From NCBI GenBank assembly GCA_903927945.1, contig CAIYOZ010000110.1, forward strand, positions 1-36,376: 36,376 nt of DNA, written 5' to 3'. Shown here in pieces: positions 1 to 7,127 of this stretch. The position numbers and the translations under genes are program-made. This stretch comes from an uncultured Bacteroidales bacterium. GTDB taxonomy: Bacteria > Bacteroidota > Bacteroidia > Bacteroidales > Paludibacteraceae. A model generated the notes under the pieces. It made no database searches and was not told the origin of the DNA. It saw nothing but the letters and a program-made list of their open reading frames with translations. How positions within the stretch are numbered: position 1 is the stretch's first letter; each line of letters begins with the position of its first letter.

Positions 1-162
1 GCTTAATATGTGGGAGTACGACAATGGGTACTGCTAAACCTATTGAGAGGGCGACTAAGACTTATGCTTCTTACTGTAGTCGCACTCTCAATACAGAGGT
101 GTCGCCCTCCCACTTGCTCAAAAATGATATAAGTTGAATGCTTAAAAAGTGGGAGTGCGACT
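1..162. repeat. left part of the alternating hairpin (A/B) array
   Basis: This is the left arm of an array built from two imperfect palindromes. It holds a decayed right arm of hairpin A (7-22), a complete hairpin B (43-91; 14-nt arms 43-56 and 78-91, loop about 21 nt) and a complete hairpin A (101-161; 15-nt arms 101-115 and 147-161). The same units recur at 1396-1799 with conserved loops and spacers, so this is one tandem family. The array runs off the left edge of the window, and its full length is unknown. Confidence 0.85.
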
Positions 163-286
163 AACTACCAATACAAAAACCCGAAATCTATTGTGTTGAA
201 AGTGAATGAACAATGAACCAAAACAAAGGATAGTTGTTGAAGTAAATATGAAATAAATGATGTAAAAAAAACGGGAGGCTTCAATT

Positions 287-1389
287 ATGGATAAAGAACT
301 TGACAAAAGGGATGATTCATTGGGGAACAATAAGTTATACAACCGGATAGAAGAGTTGATTGAACTTGCCCGTCAAAAGGTGGCTACGGTGGTAAACCTC
401 ACGATGGTACATACTTATTTTGAAGTAGGTCGTATGATCGTGGAAGATGAGCAACAAGGAAAAGATCGTGCTGAATATGGAAAAGCAGTTCTTAGAGAAT
501 TATCAATACGATTAACCGGTAGGTTTGGGAGGGGTTCTCCGAACAAAATTTAAGGAACATGCGTCAGTTCTTTACTGCTTATGTTGATAGAGACTTGTCA
601 ATTCGCCAGACACTGTCTAGCGAATTAAAAAGTATAGAAAATGAGTCAGGCAAAGTGAAATCGCTTAACTTCACGTTGAATTGGTCACACTATTTAATAT
701 TGATGCGAATTGAAAATACAGCTGAACGGAATTTCTATGAAATAGAGGCGACGAAGGAAAATTGGTCGGAAAGACATCTTTCTCGTCAGTATCAATCCAG
801 TTTGTATGAACGCCTGGCATTGAGTCGTAACAAAGAAGAGGTGATGAAACTGGCAAGTGAAGGACATACCGTTATAAAGCCTGAAGATATATTGAAAAAT
901 CCATTGACCCTGGAGTTTTTGGGAATGGAGGAAAAAGACTCCTATACAGAATCGGAACTCGAACATGCCATTATCTCAAAAATTCAACAATTCTTACTGG
1001 AATTAGGCAAGGGTTTTCTGTTTGAAGCACGACAAAAACGCATTACTTTCGATGATGAGCATTTCTTTGTTGATTTGGTATTCTACAACCGTTTGTTACA
1101 ATGTTATGTGCTGATCGACCTGAAAACCGACAAACTGACCCATCAGGACCTGGGTCAAATGCAGATGTATGTTAACTATTACGACAAGTACGAAAAATGC
1201 GGGTTCGAAAAGCCTACCATTGGTATTTTACTTTGTAAAAAGAAAAATACGGCATTGGTTGAACTGACCTTACCAGAAGATGCTCACATTTATGCATCAG
1301 AATACACACTCTATCTGCCCGATAAGCAATTACTCCAACAGAAACTGACAGAATGGATCATTGAGTTTGATGACTTGAAAAAGGACTGA
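287..1389 (+). pseudogene. YhcG-like DUF1016 PDDEXK nuclease, frameshifted
   Basis: The two reading frames 287-553 (88 aa) and 559-1389 (276 aa) together make one complete YhcG/DUF1016 protein. The first encodes most of the N-terminal DUF1016_N helical region. The second encodes the rest plus the PDDEXK nuclease domain, with the FLLELGKGFLFEARQKRI stretch, then FVDLVFYNR and VLIDLK, which supply the acidic and lysine catalytic positions (Asp replaces the usual Glu in the xLK motif, a variant also known in the family). The break lies near 533-538. Inserting one T after GGT restores a family-like reading, RFGRGFSEQNLRNMRQF, so a single-base deletion is the simplest explanation. A GGGAGG sequence about 8 nt before ATG 287 could serve as Shine-Dalgarno. 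The 559 ATG could in principle give a truncated nuclease-only product. Hairpin A begins 6 bp after the stop. The biochemical role of the family is not settled; it is predicted to be a DNA nuclease. Sequencing error cannot be excluded as the cause of the break. Confidence 0.85.
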
Positions 1390-1395
1390 TAAAGG

Positions 1396-1799
1396 TTGGC
1401 CCTCCCACTTTCTCAAAAATGAAATCAGTTGAATGCTTAAAAAGTGGGAGTGCGACTTAGGGGTACAGCTAGACTTATTGAGAGGGCGACTAAGACTTAT
1501 TCTTCATACTGAGTCGCACTCTCAAGATGAGATCGCCCTCCCACTTGCTCAAAAATGAATTAAGTTGAATGCTTAGAAAGTGGGAGTGCGACTAAGGAGT
1601 ACCGCTAAACTTATTGAGAGGGCGACTAAGACTTATTCTTCATACTGTAGTCGCACTCTCAATATAGAGGTCGCCCTCCCACTTACTCAAAAATGAAATC
1701 AGTTGAATGTTTAAGAAGTGGGAGTGCGACTAAAGGGTAAGCTAAACTTATTGAGAGGGCGACTAAGACTTATGCTTCATACTAAAGTCGCACTCTCAA
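1396..1799. repeat. right part of the alternating hairpin (A/B) array
   Basis: There are three A-B units with a period of 136-138 bp. A hairpins lie at 1396-1457 (left arm degenerate), 1532-1592 and 1670-1730. B hairpins lie at 1478-1525, 1614-1662 and 1751-1799. Loops are conserved (A about 31 nt, B about 20 nt), as are the roughly 20-nt A-to-B spacers. A stems are 15 bp and B stems 14 bp, each with a single mismatch next to a GTCGC/GCGAC core. The arrangement resembles bacterial REP/BIME clusters, but the sequence is not one I recognise. Array copies lie on both sides of the nuclease pseudogene. Confidence 0.88.
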
Positions 1800-1812
1800 T
1801 ATAGAGAAAACG

Positions 1813-1838
1813 CTCAAAGGTACTGCGTACGCTTTGAG
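1813..1838. other. small inverted repeat after the A/B array
   Basis: CTCAAAG (1813-1819) and CTTTGAG (1832-1838) form a 7-bp stem with a 12-nt loop. It directly follows the last B hairpin, but its sequence is different. The function is unknown. Confidence 0.4.
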
Positions 1839-1879
1839 GTTTGCATGTAAAACTTATGCAAAGTTTAGAATAAATTCTG

Positions 1880-1887
1880 TAATTTTG
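1880..1887 (+). promoter_or_regulatory. candidate -7 box for the duplicated membrane protein
   Basis: TAATTTTG matches the Bacteroidota -7 consensus TAnnTTTG exactly and lies 25 bp before ATG 1913. No convincing TTTG -33 element is seen at the usual distance, so this is a candidate only. Confidence 0.35.
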
Positions 1888-1912
1888 TGATAATTGATTC
1901 AATGTTATTAAG

Positions 1913-2359
1913 ATGTTCATGATGATTGAGAACCACAAAAAAATAAATATGCACATTATGAGAAAACCAGAGAAACATTTAATAGGAATAGGTTTTTGGA
2001 TAGGAGGAGCTGTTTTTAGTCTGATCAATATATTTAAAATCCTGACACACGCCAACATCCTGAGTTACGATTATATCATGACTGGTGTTGCTATCCTATT
2101 CATTGCAGTGAGCTTTCTGTTGCTAAGAATAAAAAACAGAGGGTATAGCCGGGATAAAACAGATAAATTTACAGTGGGTATCAGTTTTTGGATAGGCGGA
2201 GGAGTTTATAGCGTGATAAACATGATTATGAACCTTAAAGACACACCCCAAAGTAATATTTTATCGTACAACTATTTAATTACAGGGGTTGCTTTAGTTG
2301 GTATGATTCTGAGCCTAATTTTATTGACAAAAGGGAAAAAAACCGATGATTCAATGTGA
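1913..2359 (+). CDS. small membrane protein with two tandem two-helix modules
   Basis: The protein has 148 residues and about four hydrophobic segments, and I do not recognise the family. It is built from two copies of one module, residues about 24-70 and 88-138. Both carry GIxFWIGGxVxSxIN, then NILSYxYxxTGVA, then a hydrophobic stretch ending LL. The linker between them (about 72-86) is basic and charged. The C-terminus is short, charged and probably cytoplasmic. ATGs at 1949 and 1958 are alternative starts that would remove 12-15 residues outside the modules; 1913 was kept because a TAATTTTG box sits 25 bp upstream. The gene stands alone between the hairpin array and the nuo operon and is followed by a strong hairpin at 2392-2426. 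The role is unknown; a small integral inner-membrane protein is as far as the sequence goes. Confidence 0.7.
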   Translation: MFMMIENHKKINMHIMRKPEKHLIGIGFWIGGAVFSLINIFKILTHANILSYDYIMTGVAILFIAVSFLLLRIKNRGYSRDKTDKFTVGISFWIGGGVYSVINMIMNLKDTPQSNILSYNYLITGVALVGMILSLILLTKGKKTDDSM

Positions 2360-2391
2360 TTCACTTTATTAATACATAAGATATAAAAAGC

Positions 2392-2426
2392 TAGTGAGAG
2401 CCTGACTTGGAGTCAGGCTCTCACTA
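2392..2426 (+). terminator. perfect 16-bp hairpin after the membrane protein
   Basis: Arms 2392-2407 and 2411-2426 are perfectly complementary with a 3-nt loop, 33 bp after the stop codon of the preceding gene. The T-tract after it is poor (TTCT), so it may be a terminator or simply an RNA 3'-end stabiliser. Confidence 0.6.
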
Positions 2427-2777
2427 TTCTAACCTATAAGGCTGTCACTAAAAGAAGTTATATTCCACTTGTACGGCATGTCATTTTATACCAATTTATG
2501 CTGAATTTCGTTATTGATAATCCCTGGACAGACGGCGAAGGGTAGGAAATAAACAATCCTAAATGTTTTTAAAAGATATACATTAAGGTTAATCTTTTAA
2601 ACATTATTTTTCTTTACCCTTTTGTTTTTCAAACATTTAATATAAAAAACATAGAGAAATACTAGAAAATCATGAAACCGAGGGTTTAAGGTATTTTTAG
2701 GTAAAAATGTACGGTGAAATGGAAAAATTGTCGTTCCTTTGCACCGTTTTTTAAGCAAACAAAATTTATAGATATCT
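2427..2777. other. gene-free region upstream of nuoA
   Basis: No supported gene is seen. The stretch is AT-rich. It contains an imperfect inverted repeat at 2562-2605 (arms 2562-2577 and 2592-2605, with a 2-nt bulge) and, near its end, the candidate nuoA promoter. Confidence 0.5.
2734..2741 (+). promoter_or_regulatory. candidate -7 box of the nuo operon
   Basis: TTCCTTTG followed by CACC is close to the Bacteroidota TAnnTTTG box, with one mismatch at the second base. It lies 36 bp before the nuoA ATG and is the best candidate in this spacer. No clear -33 TTTG is visible. Confidence 0.35.
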
Positions 2778-3131
2778 ATGAGCAGTTTATCGCTTTTCCT
2801 GGTCGTTTTACTTACCGGTATTGCCCTTGTGGTGGCCGGGCTTGGTATGGCGCTGTTATTAGCCCCACGATCTTTCAATCCTCAAAAAGGAGAACCTTAC
2901 GAATGTGGAATCCCCACGCACGGCACCTCGTGGATGCAGTTTAAAGCAGGGTATTACCTGTATGCTATCCTGTACCTGATGTTCGACGTAGAGACCATCT
3001 TCCTGTTTCCCTGGGCTACTATCGTTCGCGATCTGGGTGTACAGGGGTTATACAGCATTTTGTTTTTTATAGTGATCCTGGGATTGGGTCTGGCGTATGC
3101 ATGGAAGAAAGGAGTATTAAAATGGAATTAA
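2778..3131 (+). CDS. nuoA: NADH-quinone oxidoreductase-type complex I subunit NuoA
   Basis: NuoA is a small membrane subunit of respiratory complex I at the junction of the peripheral and membrane arms. The 117-residue protein has the usual length and three transmembrane helices (about 4-28, 57-80, 86-108). The family signature [32 protein letters not shown] is present in pieces, including the conserved acidic FDVE in helix 2. The loop after helix 1 holds the conserved YECG cysteine. It is the first gene of the nuo operon, and its last 10 bases overlap nuoB, which suggests translational coupling. Start 2778 gives the expected N-terminus directly before the first helix. Confidence 0.96.
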   Translation: MSSLSLFLVVLLTGIALVVAGLGMALLLAPRSFNPQKGEPYECGIPTHGTSWMQFKAGYYLYAILYLMFDVETIFLFPWATIVRDLGVQGLYSILFFIVILGLGLAYAWKKGVLKWN

Positions 3132-3685
3132 AAAATGCAAGTATAAAAGGAATCCCAACGGAGGATTTCAACGATAACGAATACCTGGAAGGCTATATCA
3201 AGGAATTGGAAGCTGCCGGGGTGAATGTGGTACTGAGCAAGATAGACGAACTCATCAACTGGGGACGTTCGAACTCGGTATGGCCGTTGATTTATGCCAC
3301 CAGCTGCTGTGGGATTGAGTTCATGTCGGCTGCTGCCGCACATCACGATATCGCACGCTTTGGCATGGAAGTAACCCGTAACAGTCCCCGTCAGGCCGAC
3401 CTGATGATTGTGGCCGGAACGATGGTACATAAAATGGCGCCACTGATTAAACGGGTTTACGACCAGATGGCTGAACCTAAATATGTACTGGCCATGGGTG
3501 CCTGCGCTATATCAGGTGGACCTTTTGTCGGTTCATACCATGTGGTGAATGGAGTGGATCAGATTTTACCGGTAGATGTTTATGTACCGGGTTGCCCTCC
3601 CCGCCCTGAATCATTGTTCTACGGATTGATGCAATTACAGCGGAAGATTAAGTTGGAGCAGTTTTTGGGAAACCGTCAAAGATAG
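3122..3685 (+). CDS. nuoB: complex I subunit NuoB, binds the terminal 4Fe-4S cluster N2
   Basis: NuoB passes electrons from the peripheral iron-sulfur chain to quinone. The protein has 187 residues. Its cluster ligands are visible as the adjacent pair Cys62-Cys63 ([10 protein letters not shown]), Cys128 (GACAISGG) and Cys158 (PGCPPRPE). The start at 3122 was preferred over an in-frame ATG at 3101. AAAGGAG at 3108-3114 is a good Shine-Dalgarno seven bases before it, and the start then overlaps the nuoA stop by 10 bp, as in coupled nuo genes. The gene is followed by an unusually long 504-bp spacer before nuoCD. Confidence 0.95.
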   Translation: MELKNASIKGIPTEDFNDNEYLEGYIKELEAAGVNVVLSKIDELINWGRSNSVWPLIYATSCCGIEFMSAAAAHHDIARFGMEVTRNSPRQADLMIVAGTMVHKMAPLIKRVYDQMAEPKYVLAMGACAISGGPFVGSYHVVNGVDQILPVDVYVPGCPPRPESLFYGLMQLQRKIKLEQFLGNRQR

Positions 3686-3730
3686 TTCCGTGTTCCGCGT
3701 TCCGCGTTAAAGAGGGATTTTGAGGATTCA

Positions 3731-3814
3731 TTCATTTGATTTAGATTAAATAAGGGAAGATTTTCGAGTGTGAGATCTTTTCTACTAAGGGTAAAAAAAA
3801 TTGAAATAAGGTTT
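3731..3814. repeat. copy 1 of an 85-bp direct duplication
   Basis: The block shares long identical runs with 3871-3955, offset by about 141 bp. These include ATTAAATAAGGGAAGATT, TCTTTTCTACTAAGGGTAAA and GAAATAAGGTTT. Each copy also holds an AAGAT...ATCTT dyad around a variable centre. Confidence 0.85.
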
Positions 3815-3870
3815 AAGCTATTTATTCATTTACTATTTACGATTTAAATGCATTTGGATTTAAAGTTTCA

Positions 3871-3955
3871 ATCATTTGAATTTAAATTAAATAAGGGAAG
3901 ATTGTTGAGGGAGGTAATCTTTTCTACTAAGGGTAAAAAAAAATGAAATAAGGTT
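3871..3955. repeat. copy 2 of an 85-bp direct duplication
   Basis: This is the partner of 3731-3814. The central part differs between copies while the arms of the AAGATT/AATCTT dyad are kept, so the hairpin potential is preserved. Confidence 0.85.
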
Positions 3956-4131
3956 TCTAATAAGAGAAATAAATATAAGTAAGATTTTGAAATACAGTTA
4001 GGTTTTAATTGAAAAACCTTATTTTTATCTTCGAAACCTCAGTTGAAAACAATACTCCCCAATTCTTTAAACCTTATTACCTTATTTCGGTAATATAAAT
4101 TGATAATTTTTGAAATAGACTAATCACCTAT

Positions 4132-4160
4132 TTTGACAACATAAAAAAGAAATACTTTAC
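4132..4160 (+). promoter_or_regulatory. candidate internal promoter before nuoCD
   Basis: TTTG (4132-4135) is followed after 17 bp by TACTTTAC (4153-4160), a near match to the Bacteroidota -33/-7 pair (TTTG, TAnnTTTG). It lies 30 bp before the nuoCD ATG. The spacer is a little short and the last base of the -7 box differs, so this is a weak candidate. It would explain how nuoCD-N is expressed across the 504-bp gap. Confidence 0.3.
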
Positions 4161-4189
4161 GCCGTTTAACCGGTGACTTTATAAAAGAA

Positions 4190-5818
4190 ATGGAAAAAAT
4201 AAAAGAGTTAATACTTAGTACTGTCAGCGATGCGGTGATTGAACAAAAGCAAAAGCTGACAGTCACGGTAGAACCAAACAAACTTCACAGTTTAGCCCAG
4301 GCATTACGCGACAACGCCACCTTACCTTTCGATTTTCTGGTATATCTCATTGGAATGGACCGGGGCGAGGAACTGGGAGTAAACTACTTACTAGCTTCTT
4401 CCACCGACCTGTCAAAGGAAATCGTATTGAAAACGAATACAGCTGACCGCGAAAACCCCTTGTTGTATTCCATTGCCGATTTGTTCGAAACAGCACAGTT
4501 CAACGAACGTGAAGTATACGCCCTGATGGGAATCAGGTTTATCAACAACCCCGACATGCGCAAGTTCTTTTTGAACGGCGACTGGGTAGGATATCCGTTG
4601 CGCAAGGATTACGATGCAAACCCTGAACTGAACCCGCTATCGGTGGAAAGCAAGGAAATCATTGACATCGCCCCCCGGATCATGGAAACACCGGAAGGAC
4701 TGATAGAAGAAACTGTCAGAATTTTCAACGACGACGACTACATTATCAACATAGGGCCACAACATCCTTCCACCCATGGAGTAATGCATTTCCGCACCTC
4801 GCTGGATGGAGAAATCGTGAAGAAGATTGATGTACACAGCGGATATATCCACCGTGGCATTGAGAAAATGAGCGAGAGCATGATGTACCCGCAGATACTT
4901 CACCTCACCGACCGGTTGGATTACCTGTCGGCAAACATCAACCGTCACGGGTTGTGTATGTGTGTGGAGAAAGCATCACAAATAGAAGTACCGGAACGGG
5001 CACAGTATATCCGCACCATCATGGATGAGCTGAACCGCATTGATTCACACTTATTGGCATGGGCATGCCAAACCAATGACCTGGGTGCCATTACCGCCTT
5101 TATCTATGGAATGCGCGAACGTGAAATTATCCTGGATATCTTCGAAAAGACTTGCGGTGGTCGACTGATCATCAACCAGAATGTGATTGGTGGCGTGATG
5201 TTCGATATCTATGCCGATTTCCAGAAAGATGTAAAAGCATTTATCCCTTATATGCGTGAAAAGCTGGTGGAATACGACCGTTTCTTCTCGCACAACGTGA
5301 TTGCCCTGGGCCGTATGGTCACTATCGGGGTCATGACAAAAGAAGCTGCTATCAACTACGGGGTGACAGGACCTGCTGGACGAGGTTCGGGCTGGTCGTG
5401 CGATATCCGCAAACATATCCCTTATGCCTTGTATGACAAGGTGGATTTCAAGGAAGTGATCCGTACCGAAGGTGATTCGTACGCACGCTATTTGAACCGC
5501 CTGGACGAAATAGAACAGTCGTTGCACATCATCGAACAACTGATCGATAATATCCCGGCAGGTGATATCGTGGCTAAGGTGAAACCAATTATCCGCGTAC
5601 CGGAAGGAGAATACTACCAACGGGTGGAAGCCTGTCGTGGGGAATTCGGTGTATTCATTGAAAGCCGCGGGGATAAGTTCCCGTACCGCTTGAAATTCCG
5701 TTCACCTTCTATGGCACTGGTATCGGCTATGCCGTTGATCTGCCAGAATGAAAAGATATCCGACTTTATCGGTATCGGGGGATCCATGGATTATGTGATA
5801 CCGGATATTGACAGATAG
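4190..5818 (+). CDS. nuoCD: fused complex I subunit NuoCD
   Basis: This 542-residue protein joins the NuoC (30-kDa) and NuoD (49-kDa) subunits of the connecting arm, which carries the quinone site. Residues 1 to about 145 are NuoC, with FNEREVYALMGIRF and YPLRKDY near its end. A linker of about 20 residues follows. NuoD starts near 165 with GPQHPSTHGVMHF (189-201), HRGIEK and the RLDY segment, and ends with GIGGSMDYVIPDIDR, the family's usual C-terminus. The fusion is common in Bacteroidota and in enterobacteria. No frameshift or lost motif was seen. The gene sits between the 504-bp repeat-bearing spacer and a simple-repeat spacer before nuoH. Confidence 0.96.
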   Translation: MEKIKELILSTVSDAVIEQKQKLTVTVEPNKLHSLAQALRDNATLPFDFLVYLIGMDRGEELGVNYLLASSTDLSKEIVLKTNTADRENPLLYSIADLFETAQFNEREVYALMGIRFINNPDMRKFFLNGDWVGYPLRKDYDANPELNPLSVESKEIIDIAPRIMETPEGLIEETVRIFNDDDYIINIGPQHPSTHGVMHFRTSLDGEIVKKIDVHSGYIHRGIEKMSESMMYPQILHLTDRLDYLSANINRHGLCMCVEKASQIEVPERAQYIRTIMDELNRIDSHLLAWACQTNDLGAITAFIYGMREREIILDIFEKTCGGRLIINQNVIGGVMFDIYADFQKDVKAFIPYMREKLVEYDRFFSHNVIALGRMVTIGVMTKEAAINYGVTGPAGRGSGWSCDIRKHIPYALYDKVDFKEVIRTEGDSYARYLNRLDEIEQSLHIIEQLIDNIPAGDIVAKVKPIIRVPEGEYYQRVEACRGEFGVFIESRGDKFPYRLKFRSPSMALVSAMPLICQNEKISDFIGIGGSMDYVIPDIDR

Positions 5819-5930
5819 TTTATAGTTTATAGTGGGTAGTTTATAGTCGGTAGTCGGTAGTAATAAGTTAGTGAACCAATTAACTGATTAACCAATTAAC
5901 CAATCAACCAATCAACAATCGTACAAATTA
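5819..5930. repeat. two-part simple-repeat spacer before nuoH
   Basis: The left half repeats TTTATAG and GTAGTCG-type words. The right half repeats AACCAAT(T/C)AACC words and leads into the nuoH start as an A/C-rich leader. The same two-part layout occurs at 8386-8560 and 12435-12520. Confidence 0.8.
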
Positions 5931-5933
5931 CAT

Positions 5934-7043
5934 ATGCAAGAACCATTAGAAATTTCAAACCTGACAACCTGGTTAGACACCACCCTACGAGGCATAATGC
6001 CTTCCATGTGGGTGATCCTGATAGAATGTGTGTTGGTGGGTGTAGCCCTGTTGGCTGCTTACGCGGTAATAGCCCTTATCCTGATCTACGCGGAACGCAA
6101 GATCACGGCATTCTTTCAGGCACGTTACGGTCCGAACCGGGTAGGTAAATACGGTATTCTCCAGAGTGTGGCCGATATGATCAAGATCTTGCTGAAAGAA
6201 ATCGTGAAGATCAACCGGGTAGACCGCTTCCTGTTCTTTGCAGCTCCTTTCTTTATGATTGTTGCCTCCATGCTTACCTTTGGTGCAATTCCCTTCGGAA
6301 AAGGACTCCATGCCGTGGATTTCAATATCGGGGTGCTCTACGTAACAGCTGTATCGTCCTTAGGGATTATCGGCGTACTGCTGGCAGGATGGTCGAGCAA
6401 CAACAAATACTCCATGATTGGTGCCATGCGAAGTGGTGCACAGTTTGTCAGTTATGAACTTTCGGCAGGATTTGCCTTGATGACGATCGTAGTACTGGCA
6501 GGAACCATGCAGTTCTCCACCATGATCGAGGGACAACGTTATTGCTGGAACCTGTTCAACGGACATATCTCCTCGATGATTGCCTTTGTATTGTACCTCA
6601 TATCGGGACATGCCGAGACAAATCGCGGACCTTTTGACATACCGGAAGCGGAATCGGAATTAACAGCCGGTTACCATACCGAATACTCAGGGCTTCAATT
6701 CGGGTTCTATTACCTGGCGGAATACCTGAACATGTTTATCATTGCCTCGATCGCTACCACCGTATTCCTGGGCGGATATATGCCTATACAGGTTCACGGA
6801 TGGGAAGGCTTTAACCAGGTGATGACGTTTATCCCTACCTACGTGTGGTTCTTTGGGAAAACAGCCGTGCTGATCTTCCTGAGCCTTTGGGTTCGCTGGT
6901 CATTCCCACGCTTGCGTATCGACCAGTTGTTGAACCTGGAATGGAAATACCTGTTGCCGATCAATCTGGTGAATATCGTGGTCATGGTGATTATCGTATT
7001 GTCGGGATTGACATTGACAGATTTGTTCCCATCACTGTTCTAA
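5934..7043 (+). CDS. nuoH: complex I membrane subunit NuoH
   Basis: NuoH forms much of the quinone chamber and links the peripheral arm to the proton-pumping subunits. The 369-residue protein has about eight transmembrane helices. Signatures are [19 protein letters not shown] after the first long helix and [24 protein letters not shown] around residue 230, which line the quinone channel. The protein is slightly longer than the E. coli subunit at its N-terminus (about 18 extra residues before the first helix). ATG 5934 follows an A/C-rich leader with no Shine-Dalgarno. Confidence 0.96.
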   Translation: MQEPLEISNLTTWLDTTLRGIMPSMWVILIECVLVGVALLAAYAVIALILIYAERKITAFFQARYGPNRVGKYGILQSVADMIKILLKEIVKINRVDRFLFFAAPFFMIVASMLTFGAIPFGKGLHAVDFNIGVLYVTAVSSLGIIGVLLAGWSSNNKYSMIGAMRSGAQFVSYELSAGFALMTIVVLAGTMQFSTMIEGQRYCWNLFNGHISSMIAFVLYLISGHAETNRGPFDIPEAESELTAGYHTEYSGLQFGFYYLAEYLNMFIIASIATTVFLGGYMPIQVHGWEGFNQVMTFIPTYVWFFGKTAVLIFLSLWVRWSFPRLRIDQLLNLEWKYLLPINLVNIVVMVIIVLSGLTLTDLFPSLF

Positions 7044-7050
7044 GAAAGAA

Positions 7051-7073
7051 CCCCAAGCCCCTAAAGGGGGATA
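7051..7073. repeat. CCCCTAAAGGGG palindrome, copy 1
   Basis: GCCCCTAAAGGGGG sits 14 bp after the nuoH stop. Related palindromes flank the nuoL-nuoM gap at 10870-10884 and 10920-10934. Confidence 0.75.
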
Positions 7074-7088
7074 AAATAAGAAACTTGG

Positions 7089-7108
7089 CAATAGTAAATT
7101 GTAAATAA
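7089..7108. repeat. 20-nt exact inverted match, copy 1 (before nuoI)
   Basis: This 20-nt AT-rich word is the exact reverse complement of 8922-8941 before nuoL. The pair brackets nuoI, nuoJ and nuoK in inverted orientation. Confidence 0.85.
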
Positions 7109-7127
7109 GTAAATAGTAAATAAAAAG

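Larger units (their letters stand above)
3686..4189. other. long intra-operon spacer between nuoB and nuoCD
   Basis: No gene of supportable length lies in these 504 bp. Immediately after nuoB there is a short GTTCCGC tandem (3688-3707). The stretch then holds a duplicated block of about 85 bp (annotated separately) and AT-rich sequence, and ends with a candidate promoter just before nuoCD. Confidence 0.7.

Noticed and set aside
533-560. Programmed -1 frameshift in the nuclease gene, because the slippery word AAATTTA lies just before the stop
   Set aside because: The heptamer is in the wrong phase: the incoming frame reads AAA ATT TAA, not A AAT TTA. The family-like reading also needs the shift upstream, near 535. 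A simple deletion explains the data better.
1396-1799. CRISPR array
   Set aside because: The period is about 137 bp, and both hairpins, their loops and the spacers are all conserved between units. A CRISPR array would have unique spacers and short identical repeats. No cas genes are present.
2436-2465. Possible insertion-sequence end (GGCTGTCACTAAAAG)
   Set aside because: It resembles the ends of some IS elements, but no matching inverted end, transposase remnant or target duplication was found.
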